Assembly: GCF_001879695.1 (NCBI RefSeq)
Contig: NZ_MNBL01000020.1
Location: 1-57,446 of the forward strand
Reading direction: 5' to 3'
Source: Nioella sediminis
GTDB taxonomy: Bacteria; Pseudomonadota; Alphaproteobacteria; Rhodobacterales; Rhodobacteraceae
DNA: 57,446 nt
The translations under genes were made by a program, and so were the position numbers. The notes under the pieces were generated by a model. It was given only the letters and a program-made list of their open reading frames with translations, was not told the DNA's origin and did not search any database. Shown here in pieces: positions 33,174-41,507 of this stretch; the stretch's first letter is position 1, and every line of letters begins with the position of its first letter.

Positions 33174-34253
33174 ATCCTGGCACAATTGAGAGTCTTCCGC
33201 GCCCTGGCAGACTTCAGCCCAGGTGTAGATACCGGCTTCGACCACATCCGAGATGTTGTCGAGCGTGACGTTGTTCACCGGCAGGAAGGCGGCGGGGACC
33301 ATCATGTAGTCATTGTCCACCTCGCCGTTCATCCATTCGGCGGGCAGGTCCTCACCGTTCAGGATCGCGACCGCCATGTCGGCAGCGGCCTCGGCCATCA
33401 CCCGCAGGTCCTTGAAGACAGTGTTGTCCTGCCAGCCCTGCGCGATGAACTGCAACGCCTCGATGGTGGCGTCCTGACCGCCGGTCACGACGATTTCGCC
33501 GGGTGCATAGCCCTGGCTGATCAGCGCGGCGACCGAGCCGCCGGTGGTGCCGTCATTCATGCCAAGGAACATGTCCACCTCGCCACCGGTCCGGGTCAGG
33601 CAGTCCTCTGCAAAGGCCTGCGCCTGCACCGGATCCCAGTTGGGGGTAAAGTCCTCGCAGACGATCTCCACCCGGCCCGATGCAATCAGCGGATCGAGAT
33701 ACTCGTTCTGGCCCAGCTCATACTGGGTGGTGCCGTATTCGCCCTGATTGCCCTTCACGCGGGCGATGCGGATCGTCCCCTCGGGCATCGCCTCGATCAG
33801 CTCCGCCGCGCGCTGGCCCTGTGCCTGGCCCACGGCGCGGGCGTTGAACAGAACATGCGCCTCGGCCAGACCGCCGATCGCGTCATGTTCGTAAAGCAGA
33901 ACCGGAACCCCCGCCTCTTCCGCGGCGCGCAGCGCGCCCGCAGACAGGTTGGCGTCGGACGAGGTATAGACGATCAGGTCAGCCCCCTGCGCGATGGCGT
34001 CTTCCACCAGCCGCTGCTGGCGCACCGGGTCGCCCTCTCCGTTCTGCACGGTGACCGTGGCCCCCGGCATCCGTTCTTCCATCGCCGCCACGAACAGAGG
34101 CGCGTCGCGGCGTTCGAAGCGGATTGTGGTGGAATTGGGTAGCATGAAGAACACTTGCTCGCCATCGGCCAGCGCGGGCGCGGCGGTGAAGCCGGCCACG
34201 GTAAGCGCAACGGCGGCGCTGCTATTGGTCAGGATTTTCGTCAGTCTGGTCAT
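33165..34253 (-). CDS. Sugar/cyclitol ABC transporter substrate-binding protein (Peripla_BP_4)
   Basis: This periplasmic protein has 362 residues and a signal peptide (about 1-30, ending PALA). It has the pattern of xylose/ribose/inositol-binding proteins: RFERRDAPLFVAAM, DLIVYTSSDANLSAGAL, FLGMNDGTTGGSVAAL, ITVTGGQD-like VVTGGQDA. Cys residues near the C-terminus (338 and 346 or nearby) and at about 220 may form disulfides. The ATG is preceded by GGGAGGA. A 153-base gap with a palindrome separates it from the upstream SDR gene. Confidence 0.9.
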   Translation of the reverse strand: MTRLTKILTNSSAAVALTVAGFTAAPALADGEQVFFMLPNSTTIRFERRDAPLFVAAMEERMPGATVTVQNGEGDPVRQQRLVEDAIAQGADLIVYTSSDANLSAGALRAAEEAGVPVLLYEHDAIGGLAEAHVLFNARAVGQAQGQRAAELIEAMPEGTIRIARVKGNQGEYGTTQYELGQNEYLDPLIASGRVEIVCEDFTPNWDPVQAQAFAEDCLTRTGGEVDMFLGMNDGTTGGSVAALISQGYAPGEIVVTGGQDATIEALQFIAQGWQDNTVFKDLRVMAEAAADMAVAILNGEDLPAEWMNGEVDNDYMMVPAAFLPVNNVTLDNISDVVEAGIYTWAEVCQGAEDSQLCQDNL

Positions 34254-34379
34254 TGTCGTCCTCCCTTGATGTCGGTGGCCCATCGGGGCCTTGCGGGTCC
34301 GGCCGCGCGGGGCCGGTTCCAGTTCGGTATTCGTGTGCTCAGTCTAGGCCCGCAGCCCGCCCCGGTCGTGTCGAGTTCT

Positions 34380-34393
34380 GTCCAGTCTGGAAC
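34380..34393. promoter_or_regulatory. Imperfect palindrome GTCCAG-TC-TGGAAC, candidate operator
   Basis: It lies 127 bases upstream of the sugar-binding-protein start, in the 124-odd-base gap after the SDR. It sits inside a larger dyad: CTGTCC at 34378-34383 against GGACAG at 34395-34400. A 12-of-14 match occurs upstream of the iolG-like gene at 36354-36367, supporting a common regulator. Confidence 0.5.
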
Positions 34394-34406
34394 CGGACAG
34401 CCCCCG

Positions 34407-35282
34407 TCAGTCCGGTTTCGCAGGTAGGGGAGTCGCCTCGTAGCAGCCGATAACCCCCTGATCGAAATCGAGAACGGATCCCGTCATGATGCCCGACTCG
34501 TCACTGGCCAGATGCGCGATCCAGCGCGCGACCTCGTTCATGTTCAGCAACCTGCCAGCAGGCAACTGCCTGCCCGCCTCGGCCTGCCAGCCATCGGGCA
34601 TGTCGTGGAATGTCTTCTGCGTGATGTCCTCGGCGGGGGTGTCCATCCAGCCGATGGCCAGCGCATTCACCCGGATTCCGTCACGCATCAGCGAAAAGGC
34701 CGCGTTCTTGGTGGTGGCCACAAGCGCCGCCTTGGACGCGGCATAAACCGTCAGAAACGGCACCCCGCCATGGGCGGTCACGGTGGCCACGTTGACGATG
34801 GCCCCCGGCTTGCCCTCTGCCCGCCAGTGATTGGCCGCGTTCTGCATCAGGAAGAAGGGCGCGCGGGCGTTGATCGCGAAGGTGCGTTCCCAAAGTGCCG
34901 CGTCCCCATCCAGAATGCCGCCCCGGTCGGTGATCCCGGCGGAATTGACGAGGATGTCATAGGTTCCGAATTCGGCAATCGCGCGGTCGTGGATAAACTG
35001 GCAATCGTCCAGATCGGTCAGGTCGGCGCGGTGATAGACCACCCTTTGTTCCGACGTAGTCAGCGCGTCTGCCGCCGCCTGCCCCTCGGCCTCTTTGCGG
35101 CCCATGATCAGGGCGCCTTTCAGCCCGCGCCGCAGCATCAGCTTGACCGCTGTCAGACCAAGCCCCTGCGTGGACCCGGTCACAACCGCCACCTTACCCG
35201 CGAATTGCCGGTCCAGCGGGACATCAGTCTCGGACGCCGCGTGATAGGCGGCACTGCCATAGGGGCTTTGATAGTTGGTCAT
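34407..35282 (-). CDS. SDR-family oxidoreductase in a polyol/cyclitol operon
   Basis: This short-chain dehydrogenase has 291 residues, with cofactor loop TGSTQGLG (35-42), NSAG, and the YAASK catalytic pair. The N-terminal 25 residues (MTNYQSPYGSAAYH...) are an extension before the Rossmann fold. It overlaps the IolG-like dehydrogenase by four bases, so the two enzymes probably act in sequence on the substrate imported by the ABC system, for instance sugar or inositol ketone reduction/oxidation. Exact substrate unknown. Confidence 0.88.
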   Translation of the reverse strand: MTNYQSPYGSAAYHAASETDVPLDRQFAGKVAVVTGSTQGLGLTAVKLMLRRGLKGALIMGRKEAEGQAAADALTTSEQRVVYHRADLTDLDDCQFIHDRAIAEFGTYDILVNSAGITDRGGILDGDAALWERTFAINARAPFFLMQNAANHWRAEGKPGAIVNVATVTAHGGVPFLTVYAASKAALVATTKNAAFSLMRDGIRVNALAIGWMDTPAEDITQKTFHDMPDGWQAEAGRQLPAGRLLNMNEVARWIAHLASDESGIMTGSVLDFDQGVIGCYEATPLPAKPD

Positions 35283-36283
35283 GCGTAATTCACCTCCACC
35301 GGCTTGTTGGTCTGGTAGGATTTCAGCGCCGCCTCGGACAGCAGCAGCGCCCGCCGCCCGTCCTCGAATGTCACGTTCGGGGGTTTGCCCGCCGTCACCT
35401 GGTCGATGAAATCGCGGATCTCGGCCTCGTAGGCGGCGCGGTAGCGCTCGATGAAGAAATAGAGCAACTCGTCCTTCGTCGCCGTCCCCCCCGCCCCATG
35501 GCGCGACACCTCGGTCGGGCGGTGGTTGTTGGACCGCACCATGCCCTCGGCCCCGAATGCTTCGACCCGCTGGTCATAGCCGTAGTTGGTGCGCCGCGAA
35601 TTGTTGATATGGCACAGCGCGCCCGACGCCGTGCGCATCACGATCATCGCCGTATCCACGTCGCCCAGTTCCGCGAAGATCGGGTCGACGCGGTTTGCGG
35701 CCATAGCGAACACCTCGACCGGCTCTTCGCCAAGGACGAACCGCGCCATGTCCATGTCGTGGATCGTGGTGTCGCGGAACAGGCCGCCGCAGGCCTCCAG
35801 AATGGCCCGGGGGGGAGGAGGCCCCGGGTCCCTGCTTGTGATGACAAGCAGTTCCAGCGCCCCGATCTCGCCTGCTGCGACAGCTTTCTGCACGCCTGCG
35901 TGGCTGGGATCGAACCGCCGGTTGAAACCAAGTTGAAGCGGAACGTCGAAGGCAGCCAGCTTCTCTCGGCACTCCTCGACCTTGTTGATATCGACGTCGA
36001 TCGGCTTCTCGCACAGGATCGGCTTGCCCGCTTCGGCGGAACGCAGGATCATCTCCACATGGGTGTTGGTGGGTGAGGCGATCAACACCGCGTCGACATC
36101 ATCGGCCCCAAGCAGCGCATCCAGATCGGTCGTCGCCCGCGCCCCAACGGCGGCGGCGGTGCGTGCGGCGCTTTCCTCGAAGAGGTCATAACACCAGGTC
36201 ACCCGCGCATCGGGCTGCAACGCCACAAGGCGCGCATGCATGTCGCCGATCCGACCGGTGCCGATTATTCCGAAGCGAAGCAT
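35279..36283 (-). CDS. iolG: Gfo/Idh/MocA-family dehydrogenase, myo-inositol 2-dehydrogenase type
   Basis: This protein of 334 residues has the NAD-binding GTGRIG motif at 8-13, CEKPID with K93, and FRDTTIHDMDMARF with D171 and H175. These line up with the catalytic Lys-Asp-His of Bacillus inositol dehydrogenase, so oxidation of myo-inositol or a related polyol to a ketone is likely. It is the first gene of the operon that also encodes an SDR and a three-part ABC importer. Related scyllo-inositol or glucose dehydrogenases cannot be excluded. Confidence 0.82.
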   Translation of the reverse strand: MLRFGIIGTGRIGDMHARLVALQPDARVTWCYDLFEESAARTAAAVGARATTDLDALLGADDVDAVLIASPTNTHVEMILRSAEAGKPILCEKPIDVDINKVEECREKLAAFDVPLQLGFNRRFDPSHAGVQKAVAAGEIGALELLVITSRDPGPPPPRAILEACGGLFRDTTIHDMDMARFVLGEEPVEVFAMAANRVDPIFAELGDVDTAMIVMRTASGALCHINNSRRTNYGYDQRVEAFGAEGMVRSNNHRPTEVSRHGAGGTATKDELLYFFIERYRAAYEAEIRDFIDQVTAGKPPNVTFEDGRRALLLSEAALKSYQTNKPVEVNYA

Positions 36284-36353
36284 CGCGCCCCTCCCTTACA
36301 TCCGATTTACGGACAGCCTCTTGGAAAATCCGCCGGTCAACAATGCAGGGTTT

Positions 36354-36367
36354 GTCCAGATTGGAAC
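36354..36367. promoter_or_regulatory. Imperfect palindrome GTCCAG-AT-TGGAAC, candidate operator
   Basis: It lies 71-84 bases upstream of the iolG-like start on the minus strand and matches the site at 34380-34393 at 12 of 14 positions; only the central two bases differ. This is the promoter region of the operon, between the strong pntAB terminator and the first gene. Confidence 0.5.
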
Positions 36368-36461
36368 TGCGGCTCTCATGGGCAGCGGGAAAAAGTGACG
36401 GGAATGGAATTCTCTCGTGGTCGGTATGCTTGCTCACTGGGCGCGCCGCCCAACCAACGAA

Positions 36462-36490
36462 AAAGCCCCGAGGCTGGACCTCGGGGCTTT
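36462..36490 (-). terminator. Strong intrinsic terminator after pntAB
   Basis: A 12-bp stem (36462-36473 against 36479-36490), GC-rich in its centre (AGCCCCGAGG), closes a five-base loop and is followed on the minus strand by TTTTTCG. It stands 23 bases after the pntB stop. It is the clearest Rho-independent terminator in the window and insulates pntAB from the iolG-like operon that follows in the same direction. Confidence 0.9.
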
Positions 36491-36512
36491 CTGATTTCAG
36501 GTTCGACGGGCG

Positions 36513-37946
36513 TCAGCTGATCTTTGGCAGAAGCGAGTCGATGCTGGCCTTGGCGTCACCGTAGAACATGCGCGTGTTCTCCTTGTAGAACAGCGGGTTC
36601 TCGATGCCGGAATAGCCGGTGCCCTGCCCGCGCTTGGACACGAAGACCTGCTTGGCTTTCCACACCTCCAGCACCGGCATGCCGGCGATGGGGCTGTTGG
36701 GATCTTCCTGCGCCGCCGGGTTCACGATGTCGTTCGAGCCGATCACGATCACCACGTCGGTGGACGGGAAGTCCTCGTTGATCTCGTCCATCTCCATCAC
36801 GATGTCATAGGGCACTTTGGCTTCCGCCAGCAGCACGTTCATATGCCCCGGCAGACGGCCCGCAACGGGGTGGATGGCAAAGCGCACCTCCTTGCCCGCC
36901 GCGCGCAGCTTGCGCGTCAGGTCGGCCACCGCCGATTGCGCCTGCGCCACCGCCATGCCGTAGCCCGGCACGATGATCACGCTGTCGGCCTCATTGAGGG
37001 CCGTCGCCACGCCATCGGCGTCAATCGCCACCTGTTCGCCCTCGATCTCCATCGCGGGGCCCGCGGTGCCGCCGAAGCCGCCCAGGATTACGCTGATGAA
37101 GGACCGGTTCATCGCCTTGCACATGATGTAGGACAGGATCGCACCGGAGGAGCCGACCAGCGCCCCCACCACGATCAGCAGATCATTGCCGAGCGAGAAG
37201 CCAATCGCCGCCGCGGCCCAGCCCGAGTAGCTGTTCAGCATCGACACCACGACCGGCATGTCGGCGCCGCCGATGCCCATGATCAGGTGATAGCCGATGA
37301 AGAGCGCCGCCAGCGTCATGATGAAGAGCGGGAAAAAGCCGCCCGAGTTGAAGTACCAGATCAGGCAGATGACCGACAAAGCCGCCGCGCCCGCGTTCAG
37401 CGCGTGACCGCCGGGCAGCTTGGTCGCCGCCGAGGTCAGCTTGCCCGCCAGCTTGCCATAGGCCACCACAGACCCGGTGAAGGTCACCGCCCCGATGAAG
37501 ATGCCCAGGAACAGTTCAACCCGCAGGATGTTCTGCTCGATCACCGATTTATGCGCCAGCAGTTCGGCAAACCCGGTCAGCGCCTCGCGCGCCTCCGGCT
37601 CCATGCCCAGCACGCGGACCAGCTCGAAATGGGCGTTGAAGCCCACGAACACCGCCGCAAGGCCCACCAGCGAGTGCATTGCGGCAACCAGCTGCGGCAT
37701 CTCGGTCATCTCAACCTTCTTGGCCACGTACCAGCCGATGATACCGCCGCCCGCGATCAGCAGGATCGACAGCAGCCACAGGCCCGATCCGGGACCGATA
37801 AGGGTCGCAAAGACCGCCAACGCCATGCCGGCAATGCCGTACCACACCGCACGCTTGGCGCTTTCCTGCCCGGACAGACCGCCCAGCGAAAGGATGAAGA
37901 GAACCGCCGCGACCACATAGGCCGCCGTCGTGAATCCGAATTCCAT
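36513..37946 (-). CDS. pntB: NAD(P) transhydrogenase subunit beta
   Basis: This membrane-bound transhydrogenase beta subunit has 477 residues, with about eight or nine N-terminal helices followed by the NADP(H)-binding domain III (about 290-477). The domain has the [10 protein letters not shown] nucleotide loop and the late segments [17 protein letters not shown] and [16 protein letters not shown]. With PntA it couples proton movement to hydride transfer between NADH and NADP+, supplying NADPH. It follows pntA by 13 bases and ends before a strong terminator. Confidence 0.96.
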   Translation of the reverse strand: MEFGFTTAAYVVAAVLFILSLGGLSGQESAKRAVWYGIAGMALAVFATLIGPGSGLWLLSILLIAGGGIIGWYVAKKVEMTEMPQLVAAMHSLVGLAAVFVGFNAHFELVRVLGMEPEAREALTGFAELLAHKSVIEQNILRVELFLGIFIGAVTFTGSVVAYGKLAGKLTSAATKLPGGHALNAGAAALSVICLIWYFNSGGFFPLFIMTLAALFIGYHLIMGIGGADMPVVVSMLNSYSGWAAAAIGFSLGNDLLIVVGALVGSSGAILSYIMCKAMNRSFISVILGGFGGTAGPAMEIEGEQVAIDADGVATALNEADSVIIVPGYGMAVAQAQSAVADLTRKLRAAGKEVRFAIHPVAGRLPGHMNVLLAEAKVPYDIVMEMDEINEDFPSTDVVIVIGSNDIVNPAAQEDPNSPIAGMPVLEVWKAKQVFVSKRGQGTGYSGIENPLFYKENTRMFYGDAKASIDSLLPKIS

Positions 37947-37959
37947 AATCCCTACCCCT

Positions 37960-39534
37960 TCACGATTTCTGGAACATGGCGAGCATGCGCCGTGTCACGA
38001 GGAAGCCGCCGAAGATGTTGATCCCGGCCATGAACACGCTGAGCCCTGCCAGCAGGATGACCAGCCAGCTGCCCGACCCGATCTGCATCAGGGCGCCCAG
38101 GATGATGATCGACGAAATGGCGTTGGTTACCGCCATAAGTGGCGTATGCAGCGAATGCGCCACGCCCCAGATCACCTGGAAGCCGACGAAGACGCTCAGC
38201 ACGAAGACGATGAAATGCTGCATGAAGCTGGCTGGTGCATAAAGCCCCGCCAGCAGGATCAGCCCGCCGCCCACGGCAAGCAGCGTCACCTGTTGCTTGG
38301 TCTGCGCCTTGAAGGCCGCCACTTCCTGCGCCCGGCGCTCTTCCGGGGTCAGTTCCTTGGGCGCGTCCTTCTTCGGCTGCGCCGCGATCGCCTGGATCTT
38401 CGGCGGCGGCGGCGGGAAGGTGATCTCGCCCTGATAGGTCACGGTCGCGCCACGGATCACGTCGTCTTCCATGTTGTGCACGACCTGCCCGTCCTTCTCG
38501 GGCGTCAGATCGGTCATCATGTGACGGATATTGGTGGCGTAAAGCGTCGAGGCCTGGCTGGCCATCCGGCTCGGGAAATCGGTGTAGCCGATGATGGTGA
38601 CGCCGTTCTCGGTCACCACCTTCTCATCCATCACCGTGCCTTCCACGTTGCCGCCCCGTTCGGCAGCGAGGTCGACGATGACAGAGCCCGGCTTCATCGC
38701 CGCGACCATGTCCTCGGTCCACAGCTTCGGCGCCGGACGGTTCGGGATCAGCGCCGTGGTGATGACGATATCCATCTCGGGCGCCAGTTCGCGGAACTTC
38801 GCGAGCTGCGCGTTGCGGAACTCTTCGGACTGGACGGACGCATAGCCGCCTGTCGCCGCGCCATCCTGCGCCTCTTCCTCGAAATCGAGATAGACGAACT
38901 CGGCCCCCATCGATTCGACCTGCTCGGCCACTTCGGGCCGCACGTCGAACGCATAGGTGATCGCGCCGAGGCTGGTCGAGGTGCCGATCGCGGCCAGACC
39001 CGCCACGCCCGCGCCCACGACAAGAACCTTGGCAGGCGGCACCTTGCCCGCCGCCGTGATCTGCCCGGTGAAGAAGCGGCCATAGTTGTTGCCCGCCTCG
39101 ATCACGGCCCGGTAGCCCGCGATATTGGCCATGGAGGACAGCGCGTCCATCTTCTGCGCGCGGCTGATCCGGGGCACCATTTCCATGGCGATCACATTGG
39201 CACCCTTGGCCTTGGCCAGTTCCATTCCCTCTTCGTTCCCCGCCGGGTTGAAGAACGAAATCAATGTCTTGTCGGCAGTCAGCCGCTTGAGTTCAGTCTC
39301 GTTGGGAATGCGGACCTTGGCGATGATGTCGGCGTCTTTCCAAAGCGCCGCCGCGGTCTTCACCACGCTGACACCGGCCGCCTCGTAATCGGCATCCGCA
39401 AATCCCGCCTTTTCACCTGCGCCAGCCTCGATCAGGCAGTCATAGCCCAATTTCTGCAGCTGCACGGCACTGTCCGGTGTCATCGCAACGCGATTTTCCC
39501 CGGCTTCAATCTCCTTGGGAGCGCCTATCTTCAC
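37960..39534 (-). CDS. pntA: NAD(P) transhydrogenase subunit alpha
   Basis: This alpha subunit has 524 residues. The NAD(H)-binding domain I comes first, with [20 protein letters not shown] at the start and the [16 protein letters not shown] Rossmann loop; a Pro-rich linker follows ([10 protein letters not shown] region, as seen near 410), then about four C-terminal helices. I prefer the GTG at 39534, which begins exactly at the conserved N-terminus and has AGGGG about 8 bases upstream. A longer frame reaches 39594 but the extra 20 residues look unconserved. Confidence 0.93.
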   Translation of the reverse strand: MKIGAPKEIEAGENRVAMTPDSAVQLQKLGYDCLIEAGAGEKAGFADADYEAAGVSVVKTAAALWKDADIIAKVRIPNETELKRLTADKTLISFFNPAGNEEGMELAKAKGANVIAMEMVPRISRAQKMDALSSMANIAGYRAVIEAGNNYGRFFTGQITAAGKVPPAKVLVVGAGVAGLAAIGTSTSLGAITYAFDVRPEVAEQVESMGAEFVYLDFEEEAQDGAATGGYASVQSEEFRNAQLAKFRELAPEMDIVITTALIPNRPAPKLWTEDMVAAMKPGSVIVDLAAERGGNVEGTVMDEKVVTENGVTIIGYTDFPSRMASQASTLYATNIRHMMTDLTPEKDGQVVHNMEDDVIRGATVTYQGEITFPPPPPKIQAIAAQPKKDAPKELTPEERRAQEVAAFKAQTKQQVTLLAVGGGLILLAGLYAPASFMQHFIVFVLSVFVGFQVIWGVAHSLHTPLMAVTNAISSIIILGALMQIGSGSWLVILLAGLSVFMAGINIFGGFLVTRRMLAMFQKS

Positions 39535-39834
39535 ACTGATCCCCTTTCCCTTTGATCCCGTTGTCCGGGCGTTGCAGGCGCTTTTACAGTGCACAGCCCC
39601 CGGCTACAACGGAATGGACGCCGCAGGGCTCATTTACGACACGGCAGCCCCCCAATCGCCCGCGACCATCTGACCCTGCGTCACCCTCCGGCCGGGAAAA
39701 GTCCATCGCCCAGCGGGGCTTAGATCGCTCGGTATACCGTTGCACACGTCCAACCCATTCATTTCATTAATTTAATATTGTTGAAAACCACGGCGAACAG
39801 GCTATCGCTAGGCAACCGCGCCAAAGGACCACCG

Positions 39835-41118
39835 ATGCCAAGCTTCCCCGATCACCCTCAGCGCTATGACCTGGCGAATGAGCTGCACGCCCGCCCCTTC
39901 CCTTCGATTCGGCACGGCAGCCAGGCTGCGATCATCGCCCTGAAACCGGTCAAGAACGCCGCCGCCCGCGACCGTGATGCCGACCGCGCCCACCTGATCG
40001 CCCTGCTCGACCGCTACGACGCGCAGCACCCCAAGCCCGGCGCCACCCATTTTTCCGGCAAGCTCGGGCGCTATCACCTCAAGTGGGAACAGCATACGGA
40101 ATTCGTGACCTACCTGGTTCATGGCGAGGGGCTAAGCGACCGCCCCTTCGATTCCGCGATCTGGGATCTCTTTCCTCAGGACTGGATGGCCACCGCCCCC
40201 GGCCCGCGCATCACGTCGGCGCATTTCCGCATTTCCGAAGGCATCGCGGATGATGACGCCATCTCCACCTGCCTCAAGGACTGGTTCGAACCCGAAAGCC
40301 TCGCCGCCAACCGGGTGCTCGACGGCAATGCGGTGCTGGCCAGCGATTTCCGCATCGACCCGGCGGGCCATATGCGTTTCGCGATCTTTCCAAGGCCCGA
40401 GGCCGGCCCGGCACGGATCGGCCGCATCGTCCAGCGCCTGTGCGAGATCGAGACCTACAAGGCCATGGCGATGCTCGGCTTCCCCAAGGCGGGCGAGCTT
40501 AACGCCCGCATGGCCCAGATCGACACCGGCCTCTCGGCGCTGCTGCGCGACATGACCGGCGACAGCACTGCGCCGGACCAGCAGCTCGACCAGCTTCTGA
40601 CCTATGCCACCGAGCTTGAAAACCTCATGTCCCGCGCCTCCTTCCGCTTTGGCGCGACCGGCGCCTATGAGGCCATCGTGCAGCAACGCATCGAGATCCT
40701 GCGCGAGGAACGTTTCGCGGGCCGCCAGACCTTTGCCGAATTCATGCTGCGCCGCTTCGACCCCGCCATGCGCACGGTCAAAAGCACCGAGACGCGGCTC
40801 AGGTCCATGACCGACCGCGCCTTCCGCGCCGGTGAGCTGCTGCGCACCAAGGTCGAGGTCGGCCGCTCCGCCCAGAACCAGGACCTGCTGGAAAGCATGG
40901 ACCGCCGCGCCGCCCTGCAACTGCGCCTGCAGGAAACGGTCGAGGGGCTCTCGGTGGTGGCCATCAGCTACTACGCGGTCAGCCTGCTCAGCTACCTGCT
41001 CGCCCCCGTGGCTTACGAATTCGGCATCGAGAAACCCTGGGTCACCGCCGCCCTCGTCCTGCCGGTGATCGCCGCCGTCTGGCTCATGACCCGCCGCATC
41101 AAGAAGATGGTGCACTAA
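39835..41118 (+). CDS. DUF3422 family membrane-anchored protein
   Basis: This protein of 427 residues matches DUF3422: N-terminal PQRYDLANELHARPFP and the H..HLKWEQHTEFVTYL region. The large cytoplasmic part includes a helical segment about 280-370; two C-terminal transmembrane helices (about 380-425) end in RRIKKMVH. Function unknown; the family is a conserved inner-membrane protein of proteobacteria. I use the ATG at 39835 with AAAGGA upstream rather than a TTG at 39778. Confidence 0.88.
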   Translation: MPSFPDHPQRYDLANELHARPFPSIRHGSQAAIIALKPVKNAAARDRDADRAHLIALLDRYDAQHPKPGATHFSGKLGRYHLKWEQHTEFVTYLVHGEGLSDRPFDSAIWDLFPQDWMATAPGPRITSAHFRISEGIADDDAISTCLKDWFEPESLAANRVLDGNAVLASDFRIDPAGHMRFAIFPRPEAGPARIGRIVQRLCEIETYKAMAMLGFPKAGELNARMAQIDTGLSALLRDMTGDSTAPDQQLDQLLTYATELENLMSRASFRFGATGAYEAIVQQRIEILREERFAGRQTFAEFMLRRFDPAMRTVKSTETRLRSMTDRAFRAGELLRTKVEVGRSAQNQDLLESMDRRAALQLRLQETVEGLSVVAISYYAVSLLSYLLAPVAYEFGIEKPWVTAALVLPVIAAVWLMTRRIKKMVH

Positions 41119-41150
41119 CCGCGCTCCGCGACATGCCTGCCCCTCCCCTT

Positions 41151-41183
41151 TCATCTTGGCGAGAAATACCTCCGCCGGAGGCA
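41151..41183 (+). repeat. Interspersed repeat, CATCTTGG...AAATACCTC type, with hairpin
   Basis: TCATCTTGG at 41151-41159 is followed after a short variable stretch by AAATACCTC (41164-41172). CCTCC-gcc-GGAGG (41169-41181) then forms a five-base-pair hairpin. A second copy of the TCATCTTGG...AAATACCTC core occurs at 57426-57446, also soon after a stop codon. Two copies in similar positions suggest an interspersed element, possibly an RNA-processing or termination signal. Confidence 0.55.
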
Positions 41184-41448
41184 TCCGAACCATCCACCCG
41201 AACCACCCGCCCGGCGACGCGACTCCCTCACCACACTTCCGTGGCAACGCGGCCCGAGGAGGGCCCCGCAGGGGCCTGACGAGGGCCGCCCCCGGGTCGA
41301 CGCCGGCAGGCGGCGAAACCTGATGAGCGCCAGCAAGTAAGAGCCATGGATTCATGAAACTGCCGACCAGGCACCCTGCCTCCGGCTGGTTCGACACCTG
41401 GTCCGTGGCCCAGTACGCACCCGTCATCATTTCCCCATTGCATATGCA

Positions 41449-41484
41449 CGGGGGGTGTACGGGGGGTGCACAGGGGGTGTACGC
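41449..41484. repeat. G-rich tandem repeat, three ~12-bp units
   Basis: The units are CGGGGGGTGTAC (41449-41460), GGGGGGTGCACA (41461-41472) and GGGGGTGTACGC (41473-41484). They are preceded by CATATGCAC. The G-runs are on the plus strand, 24 bases past the acyl-CoA-synthetase stop. Each unit includes a palindromic GTAC or TGCA core. The array could form a G-quadruplex, or be a remnant of an interspersed repeat family. Confidence 0.6.
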
Positions 41485-41507
41485 ATGGCATCCCCCTGTT
41501 TTTCGCC

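Larger units (their letters stand above)
41119..41507. other. Intergenic region rich in repeats between convergent genes
   Basis: This 389-base gap lies between the convergent DUF3422 and acyl-CoA-synthetase genes. It contains a CATCTTGG-type repeat near the DUF3422 stop, a GGCCCC-gca-GGGGCC hairpin at 41262-41276 and a G-rich tandem repeat near the other end. No gene is convincing: the short open frames here have unusual codon use. Confidence 0.6.

Noticed and set aside
39535-39594. Longer PntA start at 39594
   Set aside because: The extra 20 residues are Cys- and Lys-rich and unlike PntA; the GTG at 39534 begins at the conserved N-terminus with a ribosome-binding site.
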